From assembly GCA_015680685.1 (NCBI GenBank), contig MNCI01008566.1, positions 974,407-1,038,406 on the forward strand: a stretch of DNA of 64,000 nucleotides. Direction: 5' to 3'. Below the pieces are notes generated by a model, which ran no database searches, was not told the DNA's origin, and saw only the letters and a program-made list of their open reading frames with translations. Source of the DNA: Gnetum montanum. Taxonomy: Eukaryota > Streptophyta > Gnetopsida > Gnetales > Gnetaceae. Shown here piece by piece: positions 23,837-35,575 of the stretch. The position numbers and the translations under genes were made by a program. Position 1 is the first letter of the stretch. Every line of letters starts with the position of its first letter.

Positions 23837-25417
23837 TGGATAGATTAGGCTTGGGCCCTGACCTCTCCACCTTTTTCTTGGATAGATTATGTAGTAGCAG
23901 GAGTTCCATGATGGATGCTGAGTGATTGTGCCTCCTGCTCTGCATGAAGCCCTTGGCCTCTGCCTCCTTCTAGTCATTCGGTTGCACCTTGAGAAGGTCC
24001 TCCTTATTTTCCTCTTTTAGGGGTCATCTATAATCACATAAAGATCAATTGTTAGTAAGATTATTGAAAAAAGTTCAATGATTTCATACCTTACTCATTA
24101 CCTTTAATAAATGTTGAATTCTTTGCTTAGTGTGATTTTAGAGTTAGAAATTTTTTTTCAAGGAAGTTGCCCTAAAAGTTTAATGTCGAACTTGGTTTGT
24201 TTAGGTGACACATAAAAGGACCTGGTTTTGAGGAATGTTTGATAAAATGATGGCAAAGGAAAGAATAGATTTGACAATGAAGTACTCAGAGGGTATAAGA
24301 TGATGTGGTGGTATGCAACAAGTACAAATTGCAAAAGTCACGTAAGTGGATCCTCCCCAAAGCAGGTTCCAACCTATAATGCCCTTGCATAACCACACCT
24401 TAAAATGTCTGTAGGCACTAGAAGGGTTAAATGTAATCCATACCAGTTTCACAAAAGACATACATGTAGATACCATCGGAATGAGGTAAGAATTCTATGC
24501 TATACGAGACACGAGCTATAATTACATGAACAACGAGATGAGACGGACTGCAGAAGGGATTGTAGAGATTGGGACATGAGGTAATTGACCTGGGGCACAG
24601 TGAATTCTGTGTGTAAGGCATGATTAATGTGTCATTAACCTGTTGTTCCAAGATCAGGACCAAGTCCATTTCTCTGATCAGTGACATCGCATTATTTCAT
24701 CCCATGATGAGAAACTATGAGAGTACCAGGACAACAAGGAATACGATCACTTGGCATTTTGTTCAAGGGAGGAGTGATTTTTGCTTTGTGGCACTTCCTT
24801 TGTTTTGTTTTTGTTTTTTTTCTCTTTTTTTTTCGATTGCTAAATCCAGAGAAGCCGCCAACCTTCAGGCATGGGTGCATGTCTTTCCAGTGGGACCCCC
24901 TAGAACAACATTGCATTTTTAAGTGCCTTTTGATTACTCTTACTCCCATTTTACGTAGATCTACAAGGATCTTAGTACAACCACATTGCGTGATAACTCT
25001 CACAGATGTCAGCAAAGAGAATCCGCAAGTCCCCTTAATGTCACATCCTAATCATTCCCTCTTGGTCCATCCTTCTTCATTCTAGGTACAATGAACATGG
25101 AATTAATTTTAAGTTTTAAGAATGTCAAGAATATCACTGTACCCTCGAACAGAACCTCTTATTTGTAGAATGGATGAGTGGGTGTAATGGGCTCACTGTC
25201 GAAATAATTGATCATTGAGACTCAATAACATAGAACACAACTCAACCAATGAGCCACATGAGTGTGTTATTCATAGATGAGATTACTTGTAAAAAGATAA
25301 AAAGATAAAAAGACAAAAGGACAAAAAGATAAAACAAGAAATTAAAAGATGAAAAACTGGAAAATAAAAATTGTGAAATTAAAGAAAATGAAAAATATTT
25401 ATTAATCTTGATTATTA
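23837..25417 (-). other. element C 3' non-coding part
   Basis: It contains the conserved 'ggatcctccccaaagcagg' segment near 24348-24367 shared with elements B and 1, and poly-T tracts around 24795-24832. Open frames here (24201-25085, both strands) show no similarity to retroelement enzymes and look fortuitous. Confidence 0.6.
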
Positions 25418-27403
25418 TTAAAATGGGGGATATCCCCCATAACTAAACGGTTGAGAATGGAAAGGATTAATAAATGAAAGATGAGGATCCTTGCATGTTG
25501 GAAACATTAAAACTTGGTCATACTTACCCCATTGGGGTTCACACACTTGATTGTAGTAAGCGTAGTGGGGCAATTTATAAGATGTGGTTCCCTGGTAAAG
25601 AGTTGACCCACTATGATACTTGGGACTGTAAGATGGTATGAAAGGATCAGGATGTCGCTCTCCATGGCTGTATTCATTGGGCCATAGGGTTGTTGAAGTG
25701 TTAATTGGTGGCCCTAATGAAGTAACACGAGGCGTTGGGTTCGAAGAGAAGGATGCACCACAATGTTGGACTTGTGCTAAGTTGGAGAATGTAGTGGCCT
25801 CAAAACTGTGTTGTCCCTTCCTATGGTCATGTCTAAATAAGGGACACCTTCGATGTTGATGAGGTCTCTCACTGCTATTGGCAATGGTAGCACAAGTAAT
25901 GTTCATGGGTTGTTGCTGTGGTGTAGACACTTCATGAATAGTTGGTGGCGATGTAGAAGGAGGGAAAGGATGAGAATGTTGAAATTTAGGAGAAGTGTAA
26001 GGTACACAAAGCAATGGTTGTGTTGAGAACATGGGCTGATAGTATTGAGGAGAATGATAATGCAGTGAGATAGAGTATGTTGACCCATTTGGGGAAACAG
26101 GATGTTGAACTAGATAAGCATTTAGATTCGGATGGTACAAAGGATGTCTCCAATTTAGGGGTGGCTTCCCCCACGACTAGGATTGTTGCCACTGTGACTG
26201 AACACAATATCTCTGTACGAACTCTGGGTGTAACGTGCTTCCCTAATGCTCATATAAATGAAACAAGATTGGGAATTGGCCCTTGGGGTGATCTTACAAG
26301 AAGATGTTGCATTCATACGTATGATCGGTAGTTGAGCTCTTATTTTCCTCATCCCTTCTTTCCGAATGTCTAATGATATTTTGTCCTACTTCTTGATTTG
26401 TCAAAACTTTATCTCCAATAATATTGATATATTCTCCACACTTTTTATGCGTCCATTCCAGCATCTTATTGATCTTTACCTCGAATTCATCTAATGATTA
26501 TTGTATTGGAAAAGATGGTTCTTCCTCCTTGAGAATGGTTGATTTCTCCTTTTCATGATTATGGATCTCTATTAAGTTGAGACTTTGGTCCCGTTGATGT
26601 TTTTCAACACTCTCCCATCTAACCATTTCTCCTTCTTCTTTTGCTACCCGCTTAATAAGCTCTTGGAATTGATGGGTCCATAGTTCATACAATTGACCTT
26701 GGGCATACATTCCTAGGGTCTCTCTTGTTTCATCTTGAAGCCCATCAATGATATGGTACATTAGCCTTTCTTCATAGAACTCATGGCCTAGACAGTTGTT
26801 TAACAGTGCATAATATCTTTCTAAGGCCATGTCCAAGGGTTCATGTTGTGCTTGTTTCCACTCCTAGATTTGTTTCCTCAAGGCTGACACTCTTGCATAG
26901 GTTTGATATCTTTTGTTAAAGAGTTCTACCATTGTTGGCCAATGTTGTATTGAATTTGGTTTTAACGATCTATACCATACTTTTGCTTGGCCAACGAGCG
27001 TCATAGGAAAGAGCTTGATTTTTTGCCAATCGTTATCAATGTTGTTCCATGCACAGGCATCATAGAAGGCTTGTAAATGTTGTTGCGAATCTAAGTCATA
27101 GCTTCCTAAGAAATTGAAAAAGTTGTTTAAATTAAGCTTGGGTAGGCGGCTCTCTTTATGATGCCTACAGGAGATTCGAACAGCTTCTTGTATTTGCGTT
27201 AGCCTTGTGGTGGCCAGTAGGGGTTCATCGTGATCGAGTAAGTTATGATTTCGTGCATTGGGAGGATGTTGCCTTCATTTATGTTTATAAGAAATCCCCA
27301 CCTCAAATTGTGTACTCCAATCTTCATTGTCATATAATTCGTTGGTTCTCCAATGAACTACCTCATTAGATGTGGCATTATCGTAGTCTTGTAGGAGAGG
27401 CAT
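25418..27403 (-). pseudogene. element C gag, one frame with six stop codons
   Basis: One reading frame of 662 codons runs from ATG at 27403 (MPLLQDYDNATSNEVVHW) to the stop at 25418 with no frameshift. In order: N-terminal part; NNFFNFLGSYDLDSQQHLQAFYDACAW; WQKIKLFPMTL and KVWYRSLKPNS (capsid-like); WPTMVELFNKRYQTYARVSALRKQI; EFYEERLMYHIIDGLQDETRETLGMYA; a glutamate-rich linker; DHPKG, where a zinc knuckle would be but with key Cys missing; and a Pro/Ser/His/Tyr-rich tail of about 240 residues. I read six internal stops (near 27280, 26868, 26500, 26295, 26240 and 26178). Most fit single C-to-T changes from CAA, CAG or CGA. Confidence 0.9.
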
Positions 27404-27525
27404 GATTGTCAAATTGTGTGTGAATTTGTATGTGAATTTTTGTAATTATTTCTCCCTAAAATATATATAATTAATTCCTATATAGAGACCTTGTATGATA
27501 TAACTAATCTAGATAACTAGCATCG

Positions 27526-27544
27526 TCCCCAGCAACGACGCCAA
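27526..27544 (-). other. element C primer binding site (tRNA-Asp)
   Basis: On the minus strand TTGGCGTCGTTGCTGGGGA directly follows the LTR end CTCATCA. The Athila-group site is complementary to the 3' end of tRNA-Asp (TGGCGCCGTTGCCGGGGA in Arabidopsis elements). This is the best-kept copy in the window. Confidence 0.88.
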
Positions 27545-28427
27545 TGATGAGTGGTGAGGTACCCCTACACTCAACCATACGAATACGAGCGTTTCACACA
27601 CGATCCGGTTAAACTCTGTAGACGGGCTAGTTGTGATATCTAGATAGTTAGTCGTAGATTGCTATTCGCTGTCTTCCTATTTGGACTAGTGTTAACTTTG
27701 TCACGTATGGTTTAGTCCAGAGTGAGGTGTATGATGTGTTCCTATATTAATGCTACTCTTGGAGACAATGGCAAATAATATGAACTAAGCTAGGAGAGAG
27801 AGGATGAGAGAGAATCTAATTAGCCTAAGTGCGATGAGCATCCATTCCTTAACCATCCATACACATCTTGGACCTCGTGCACGACTACCACTGGGATTAC
27901 CAAACGTATGGCCTAGGTATGCTACTAGGTTACCAAGTAGTCACACTTGAATGCTCGTAATTAAGTTGTACTCCTTCCACGTTTAACAAGAGTTTAGGGT
28001 AGAGATATATTAACTAAGAAAGCAGTAAATAACAATAACAATTAAATAAATAATTAAGCTAAGTGGATTCTGCAATGATGAAGTAATCTTGATCTTTATT
28101 GTCGGTCATATGCGTGTCCAAGTACGTCACACTTGAATAAAGATGCTATACAATTACAATCATGACACTGTGGGCATGCACTGGGAGAAAAGGGTTGAGA
28201 GGAAAACTAACAAAGAATCTCTACAAAACTACTTAACTTAACTTCTAAAACTCAAAAAGACCCCTACTAAATCTACCTACTTCTTATTTATAGATAAGGA
28301 AGCAGGCTGCGATATCGGGGGTCCGATAACAGGGGTATGATATTGGGACCTATTAGACTTGGTATCTTGTATCAGGGTTTTGATAACAGGGGTCTGATAA
28401 TAGGACCTGACAGACCATGACTCATCA
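27545..28427 (-). repeat. element C 5' LTR
   Basis: On the plus strand it reads TGATGAGTGG... to ...CTCATCA. On the minus strand a TATA box (CTATAAATAAG) lies near 28284-28294. GATATC, GATAAC and GATATT words begin at 28311, 28325 and 28339, exactly 14 apart. Confidence 0.92.
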
Positions 28428-28432
28428 AATGG

Positions 28433-28860
28433 AAAACCCCCAGAGAAGGGTCCCCCACTAGCTTATTGGTACAACAGGAATGGAGAATTGTTAAGTTCTT
28501 TTCCCTTTGAAAATTCATAGTGTTGTTCTAGTCACCGATCTTGCAAATATTGTGCTTTAGTGGGATGATAATTCTTGGCATTAGTATCTTCCATAATATA
28601 CTCCCCATGGCAGTCTTAAAGATCACATTATGTAAGCATCTAGTAGAGCATTGTAGGAACAACTTGATCAAGCGGTAACACAATGTTGCCTTCCATGTCA
28701 TGTCATTGTAGCTATTCATCCTCATGTAGGATGGAGGTGAAGTTTGGTACATAATCATTAGGATGAGTATATACAATTCGATATTATTGAGGCATTGGCT
28801 GATAAGATTTATCAAACTTGGGTAGAGAATTGCTCTTGTGAGAAGAAGACATTTTCAGTT
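28433..28860 (-). pseudogene. element B gag, N-terminal piece
   Basis: In one frame (about 28520-28720) it reads NIVLPLDQV, then GEYIMEDTNAKNYHPTKAQYLQDR. This aligns with element 1 gag (NLILPPDRS, VEYIMEDQDYRDYCPNETQCAQDR). It was joined to 23126 before element C inserted. The start codon is not clear. The segment ends near a single N at 28883. Confidence 0.75.
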
Positions 28861-28883
28861 AGAGAAATAAAAATCATAGTGTN

Positions 28884-29198
28884 GATAATAGATTAATCTA
28901 AAATCTAATTTTTTATTGCCTATCTAGCCTAACACAAGTAACTGCCCCACTTTCTTGGACACATCCTAAACACATATAGCATTGCTGGGCTACCAAATGT
29001 TAAGCATTGCTGGGTTATCAAGTACTATATGAATGCTCAAAGTGGTTGTGCTTATGTTCATTAACTACTGTAAATAAATTACTTAATTCAAATGCATTTA
29101 AGTAGAAAGCATGAAAGTAAAGTGCATTAAAATAAATAGTAATCGATTCTTAGTGCTGCAAGGATTGTCAAAAGAGTTTGTTTTATTCTTGTCACCAA
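28884..29198 (-). repeat. extra partial LTR next to the element B 5' LTR
   Basis: It closely matches 29440-29757 within the adjacent LTR. It starts right after the N at 28883 and ends 'gtcacc' against the LTR start. It occupies the place where the PBS should be; only 'ccaa' of the PBS remains. It may be real (recombination between two elements) or an assembly join. Confidence 0.8.
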
Positions 29199-30017
29199 TG
29201 ATGAGCAGTAAGGTACCCCTACGCCCAACCATATGAATCACTAAGGTGTTATGCGTAATTCGATTGAATTTCATGGACCTATAGTTATATAATGCACTAC
29301 CTCTTCTAGGAAGTGAAATGGGCATTGAGAGCGTTTTTTTTCTTCCCAACTATACTTGTGAGATTCAAGGATATGATTTAAGTGTAATTGAGGTATATGA
29401 TTTTTCTTATTTTATATTTTATAAATTTGATCGCCTATAACAAGAATGAATAATAGAGTAATCTAAAATCTAATTTGTTATTGCCTATCTAGCCTAACAC
29501 AAGTAACTGCCCCACTTGCTTGGACACATCCTAAACACATATAGCATTGCTGGGCTACCAAATGTTAAGCGTTGCTGGGTTATCAAGTAATATATGAATG
29601 CTCAAAGTGGTTGTGCTTATGTTCATTAACTGCTGGAAATAAATTACTTAATTCAAATGCATTTAAGTAGAAAGCATGAAAGTAAAATGCATTAAAATAA
29701 ATAGTAATCGATTCTTAGTGCTGCAAGGATTGTCAAAAGAGTTTGTTTTATTCCTGTCACATTGTTGTGCTTAGGTACATTAGTGTTCGAACAAAGAATC
29801 ATGCACACTTAGACTTCTTTTGTGGGCACTCAAAAAATATTCTAAGTCTAAGGAAAATGAATGGGAAGAGCTTCGCTAATCTGACTAAAAACTAACCTAA
29901 AACTATCAAAAACTGGAGCCCAAGCACTATATTTATAGGCCAGGATATATACGTTGACATCCAGACCCTGACGTCGCGTACCTGACATCACGACCACTAA
30001 AAAATGACGATTCATAA
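29199..30017 (-). repeat. element B 5' LTR
   Basis: On the plus strand it reads TGATGAGCAG... to ...GATTCATAA (expected CATCA, one base changed), followed by ACTTT. Words GACATC, GACGTC and GACATC begin at 29956, 29970 and 29984, exactly 14 apart, upstream of a TATA-like box (CTATAAATATAG) near 29929-29940. Confidence 0.9.
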
Positions 30018-30022
30018 ACTTT

Positions 30023-30868
30023 ACTTTGTTAAGTCTTATTCAAATTAACTTATTCCTTAACTTTGTTTATTCATATTTGACTTAGCTTCACTGGGCTTTA
30101 TGAAATACTTTTTTATAAGTCTTCTCCCTTCTTTTCTTTACTTATCATCATCTAGATAGTCTTCTCTTCCTCCTTGGGAAACTAGACCAAATTATGAATA
30201 GCTCACCTTGGATCTTCTTTAAAAGTGGATCCTTCTTTACTTGTTTCACTTATGAGATACTCGTTAACCTTTTGGTTATAGTGTTTGGGTGCTAGTTACG
30301 ACTCTTGTGCTTCATAACATCTTCAGCATTGTTGCATGCTCCTACTCATTCCTTTGGCATAATACATTTCACCTTTGTAATGATATTACATGTTATCTTC
30401 TGAATGGTGTTATTAGCTTCTAGTTAGTATTCGTAAACTTTGGCATCTTATTGCTGAAACTTGTAAGCCAAAGCTCACTCATGATTGCTTTCTTTTTCAT
30501 ATCATAACATCATTTATAAGTGTTACTCGTGGAACTTCAGTTTGTGCTATTTTTTCTTCTTTTCTTCTTCATCTTTGACTTTCTTCCTCATATATTTCTT
30601 TCTCTTTCCTTAGTTGGTTATTCTTCATTTGGTACAATGGTATAATGTGTTTTGTGTCCTGATGATAATGATATCGCAATAGCTGAATTCATGGCTTATA
30701 TCCCTCGTAAGAAGTCACAATGGTTCATGAGCTATTATGTCAAACGCTTACATCTCTTTATTAATAACCTCCATCTTTTTATATATATTATTAATGAAAA
30801 ACTAATGACTCTAACATATTCCATCTTTTCATATATTATTAATAAGAAACTAATGAGTCTAGCATATG
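30023..30868 (-). repeat. third part of interrupted repeat R2
   Basis: It continues R2 after element B and matches R1 from about 6495 to 7440 ('ccttttggttatRgt', 'acatttcacctttgtaa', 'attaataagaaactaatga'). The end corresponding to the R1 terminus is missing. Confidence 0.7.
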
Positions 30869-31447
30869 GATGAAGGAAAAAAAAAGAGGTAGCATCTCTA
30901 TACATAATTTGCCAGATCTTAGTTTCTTAGATGAGATGAAAAGGAGAGGAAGCTTATTGTAGTTATCATTATTGTGAAATTTCATTGGTTTGGGTCCATG
31001 TTTGTATTTTACTATTTACCCCGATTGGGGTTTTAGGATGGGAGGTTTCTCATTAATTGTTGATTGCTTTATTAAATAAAACTAACAATGATCAATAACT
31101 AATATTAAGGCAATAGTATTTATTCTCAGCTATTTCTATTCATTTAAGGCATGAAATTGCTTGAACAAGAATGAACTTTCATTATCTCCTTATTGAGACA
31201 AGTGAGATCAATTTACTAAGAGAATAACGTATTTGCAGAGCATAGAAGATGAAGAACATATATTTTGATTTTTCCCATATTTGGTTCATATTTGATTGAA
31301 TTATACTATTAATTGTAATCTGTTGATTACTTTCTTTCAAACTAACCCTATTTGCTTGGAGCATTACATCAATGATGTTCTCAACTTTCTTCAAAACTAT
31401 GTTGAGGCATTATAACCATTCACCAAATCCTTTGTAATTTCTTGGAC
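30869..31447. other. unassigned AT-rich stretch
   Basis: A 70-codon minus-strand frame (31182-31394, MKKVENIIDVMLQANRV...) is present but not recognised and has no supporting context. Confidence 0.4.
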
Positions 31448-31452
31448 ATAAT

Positions 31453-32231
31453 TGATGAGTGGCGAGGTACCCCTACACTCAACCATATGAATACGAGCGT
31501 TTCATGTGCAATTTGGTTGAACTCCAAGGACTAAGTGCTTACGCACCTTAATGGAATACTTAAGGTTAATCAATTGCTATCTTCCCAAACTTACTTGTAT
31601 TGTCATGGTTGTATGGTTAAGTAAGCTTGAGGTATATGATTTTTATAACTTTTATCTTTTTAATGTCTTATGCTAATAAGGGAAGGTGAAGAGAACTAAG
31701 TGACTAACTTTTATTAACTATTCACTAACTACGTTCTAATTGTTCCTAACACCAATATCTGTTCTCACTTGCCACACACATCTTGAACGAGTGCAACGCT
31801 ATTGGGATTACCAAACGCTAATCGTTATTGGGTTACCAAGCACTACACACATGATCGAAGTGGTCATACTGAGTGTACTTAACTAGGAGAGTCAAGGGTT
31901 GAGAGAGATTAATTAACTAGGAAAGCATTTAAACATTCAACAATAATTAATTCCTATTTAGCTTAGTCCGTATGCTACAAGGTTTATCATAAAGTTCGTC
32001 TTTATTGCCATACACAAATGTGTGCTTAGGTACAATTTGCTCGAATAAAAATCCGTTCACTTTAAGACTCCTACTGCAGGCACATGAAAATTATTCTAAC
32101 TCTGGAATGGTAAAACTGCAAGAGTTTAGCTAAGGGTCTAAGTCTTACTACCTAGAACAAGGAAAGCTGCCTCTTATTTATAGAAATTGAGGTAGGCCGC
32201 GATATCGTGTACGCGATATTGCGGCTCATCA
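31453..32231 (-). repeat. solo LTR with target duplication ATAAT
   Basis: On the plus strand it reads TGATGAGTGGCGAGG... to ...CTCATCA and is flanked by ATAAT at 31448-31452 and 32232-32236. A TATA box on the minus strand lies near 32174-32183. GATATC and GATATT begin at 32201 and 32215. No internal element sequence adjoins. Confidence 0.93.
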
Positions 32232-32453
32232 ATAATAAAAATTTTTAGTTTCTAGTTTATTTTATTTATTTCGTTTATGTATTATGATAATATGTATTCT
32301 CTTTGTTGAGGAATGTCATATTAGTAAATGGTAGAACTAGAATTGTAGTCTTTAAGCTTTAAATTACTCTATTGAGTGTTTATACTCTTAAGTATTATTC
32401 TACCATCTAACTGCTATAATTTTAATTGTATATTTTAATCAAATATTGGCTAT

Positions 32454-33314
32454 TGATGAACCATGATTTGTCAGGCTCCAATATCGGACCCTCGATATTA
32501 GGTACGCAATATCGTGGCCTCACTAGCGATTTATTAGATACACGATATTGTGGTTCCTGTGTGAGCCTATAAATACACAATTGGGCACACGGGAGAGTCA
32601 TAGGAAAAGTTAGTGTTAGAGTAGGATCTTTTTGTTAGTTTCAATTCCTCTCAACCCTTTCCTCAGTGCATGCCCGCAGTGTGATGATTGTAATTGTGTG
32701 GAACCTTTATTCGAGTGTGACATACTTGGACATGCACATGACCAACAATAAAGATCGAGATTACTTCATCATTGCAGCATTCACTTAGTTTTAATTGCTT
32801 ACTGTTATTGTTATTTATTGCTTTCTTAATTAATGTTTCTTTACCTTCCTTTACTATCCTTGTTATTAAACGCAGAATGAGTACGACTTAATCACGAGCA
32901 TTTAAGTGTGACTACTTGGTAACTAGTAGTGTATCTAGGAGAGCTCAAGTAATATATGCTTGGTAATCCCATAAGTAGTACACAAGGTCCAAGATGTGTA
33001 TGGATGATTAATGACGGATGCTCATCGCACTTAGGCTAGCTTAGATTCTCTTCTCTCATTCCCTATTAGCTTAAACGAAGTTATTTTCCATTGCCTCTAG
33101 GAGTAGCATAGTGATAGGAAACACGTCATACACCTCACTTTGGACTAAACCATACATGACAAAGCAAATACTAGTCTAGGTGGGAAGACAACAAATTGCA
33201 ATTAACGTGTAACTATCCAGATACCACAACTAGCCCATCTGCACAGTTTGACCGGATCGTGCGTGAACGCTTGTATTCGTATGGTTGAGTGTAGGGGTAC
33301 CTCGCCACTCATTA
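32454..33314 (+). repeat. solo LTR with target duplication GCTAT
   Basis: It starts TGATGAACC and ends CTCATTA (one base changed from CTCATCA), flanked by GCTAT at 32449-32453 and 33315-33319. AATATC, GATATT and AATATC begin at 32480, 32494 and 32508, exactly 14 apart, with another GATATT at 32544. A TATA-like 'ctataaatac' follows near 32567. Confidence 0.92.
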
Positions 33315-33319
33315 GCTAT

Positions 33320-35519
33320 AGTTTTAGATAATTTTCCAATTAATTTCCTACTTCAATTATGTTTTTTTTCATATGTTTTCCTATAGAATCTAATTTTTCA
33401 CATTTTAATTCATTTGAAACCCAAATTGTTGTAGGAGTGCATTATTCAAATTTTAGTACCTCTTATGTAGAACCTTCATTTTATTGAAAATACAATTCAG
33501 TAATGATTGGCATCATAATCATTATTCTAGCCTTGTCCCAACAAAATAGGGTTGGCTATATGAGTTCTTTTTTACTATTTACCTCTACGAAGGCTTATAA
33601 TATTTGTAGATCATGTTCAATGCCATAGTAAGCCCATGTCCATTTTCTATGGCAATTGGGCATTTTGATTGCTATGCATCGTATTCGGGGAATATTGTGA
33701 CATTTGTAAAATCTAGAAAATAACTCATCCATGATATTTGGCATGATTTTATAGGTGGTTGCTAACTTGATGTTAATCCTACTCCTTTCTTATTTGAGCT
33801 TGGGACTAGTATTGGTGAAGTTATAATTTAATCTAATAATGATGTGAGGTAATAATTGGGTTGATTGATTTGAAATAATTTTCTATCTCAACTTGAACTC
33901 TTGACTATCAAATTACTAAAGATCATTGCTAGGGTTTCAAACACATAACTATGGTTTTGAAAAGTTTTATGGCTAATGTTGTTAACAAGCATTTGGCCCT
34001 ATGCTTAAGCTTGATGAGAAAAAGGTAACTCAATAGTTCAATTCTAACATTTTTACTTTGTTAAATCATTAACCAACCTCGTTAGTTGACCAATTTGAAG
34101 TTTAGGTAATTTAAAGTTTATCACCCTCGTAAAGATAGGAACCCATTAACAAAATATCATTATATCTATGTTCTTATTATTTTTTGCACTAATTAAAAAA
34201 GTGACTAAATCACACTCAAAAGAAATTAATCAAAGTGAAATATTGAAAGGAAACATAAGCAAATCATTAATAACAATTCTCAAAAAACACTAAAGAAATA
34301 ATTTAAAAAATTATTTCATATTAAGCATTAAACTTTTTCCCAACCCACCTTCTAGACATTGGAAACATCCTAATACATTTTTCATTTTGTTATTTTCATA
34401 CCACTTTAATTTACTAATATTAATTCTTATTCCTAAATGCTTTCAATATTTATTTATTAACATTAATTGCTTAGATTTTACAAATTAATATTTTTTAAAT
34501 AGTAATATTGCATAATTTTATCCACTTCAGTTTGAGTGTGGGTAGAGCCACTTGAAAGAGGTTAGGCTTTTGCTCATTCACCGTTGTCCCCAAGACTCGA
34601 GCTTGGCAAGATGAGCATTGAGCCTCTTAGCGATGATACTTTAGTGAAGAAGATGGAGAGGGTGTCATATGGATAGTCATTTATAGGGAGGAGTATTGAG
34701 GCTTTAAGTAGAGAGGGTGTCTAACCCTTAAAAATATAGAAATGGCATCTAACCCTTACGTAATTTGACTATAAGCAGACCCTAAAAAATCTAGCTAACG
34801 TTATATTTTAGAAAAAGTTAAGAAGAAAATAATGATATCTTCTAATCTAAATATTCCATCTAATCTAAATCTCTAAAGCCCACATGCATTATATAAACAA
34901 AAGTTATCATAAACAATCCATACAATTTACTGTAAATAACATTAAAAAAAGTTACGACTAATCTTTTGAACCTATTTCCTCTTTGAAACAATCGCTCTTA
35001 TTCATTTTTGAAATCTTTTTCAACATTAATGTATTAATAATGTAATTATTCTGAGTCCAACCGTAGCAAGGCTATATGGCTTTAAGTCATCCCACATCTA
35101 AGCGCTTATTTAAATTGGAAAAAAGAAATATAAATAGTCAACAAGGTATCACTCAACCGACATTCAAAGTTTATAATTTTATGGTCGCTCCTCGGATATT
35201 AGAATAGCAATCTATAAGCACCTCCTGGAGAGAGAAAGCGGATACAATGAAAATTAGTATTGACAACCCATACCTTGAAAATTCATATTACCATTGAACT
35301 TCGATACATGTAGTTCATACTGAAATGAAAATAATGATGTATTACGGGAAAAAAGAAACGTTTGAGAACACTTAGCTTCGGATACCTGTTAGGAAGGTGG
35401 AGGACCAAAACTCGTGGTCGGAATGTACAATTGATGATTTAATGAAAATTTTCAATTTGGATACATCACTGCAGAGTACCCACAACTATATTACAAATTC
35501 ACATTTGTCAATTTGTAAT
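33320..35519. other. AT-rich intergenic stretch
   Basis: No open frame with recognisable similarity. It contains a probable SINE end (33525-33565). The last few hundred bases are the 3' flank of the host gene. Confidence 0.5.
33525..33565 (-). mobile_element. possible 3' end of an Au-type SINE
   Basis: On the minus strand it reads 'catatagccaaccctat' then 'tttgttgggacaaggct'. This recalls the Au-SINE end (GGTCGGCTACATG and TTGGGACAAGGCT-type words) followed by an AT-rich tail. No 5' promoter part was identified. Judged from memory of the motif only. Confidence 0.35.
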
Positions 35520-35525
35520 TTTATT
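35520..35525 (-). terminator. poly(A) signal of the E2 gene
   Basis: AATAAA on the minus strand, about 50 bases past the TGA stop, in a U-rich context. This is the usual position for a plant near-upstream element. Confidence 0.6.
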
Positions 35526-35575
35526 ACATAGAAATTAAAAGATCCAGACATCCACATCTGCTTCAGATTGCATAG

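Larger units (their letters stand above)
23132..28427 (-). mobile_element. element C, gag-only non-autonomous LTR element
   Basis: It is flanked by AATGG at 23127-23131 and 28428-28432 and sits in element B gag. On the minus strand: 5' LTR (27545-28427), nearly perfect tRNA-Asp PBS (27526-27544), gag (27403-25418), a non-coding part of about 1.6 kb and a shortened 3' LTR (23132-23836). No protease, RT or integrase is present anywhere in its 5.3 kb. It would need enzymes from a related element to move. It is the youngest-looking insertion in this nest. Confidence 0.93.
14496..30017 (-). mobile_element. Athila-like element B with element C nested in its gag
   Basis: The element is flanked by ACTTT (14491-14495 and 30018-30022) and lies inside repeat R2. 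R1 shows the uninterrupted site. On the minus strand the order is 5' LTR (29199-30017), an extra LTR piece (28884-29198), gag start (28433-28860), element C (23132-28427), rest of gag (to about 21000), protease, RT, RNase H and integrase (to 17514). A non-coding 3' part of 2.2 kb, a polypurine tract (15301-15310) and the 3' LTR (14496-15300) follow. Without element C it is about 10.2 kb. It lacks the extra 3' ORF of element 1. Confidence 0.92.

Noticed and set aside
24620-25085. Overlapping frames of about 100-120 codons on both strands in element C
   Set aside because: They lie in the 3' non-coding part, contain poly-T derived Phe runs and match no retroelement or host protein that I know.
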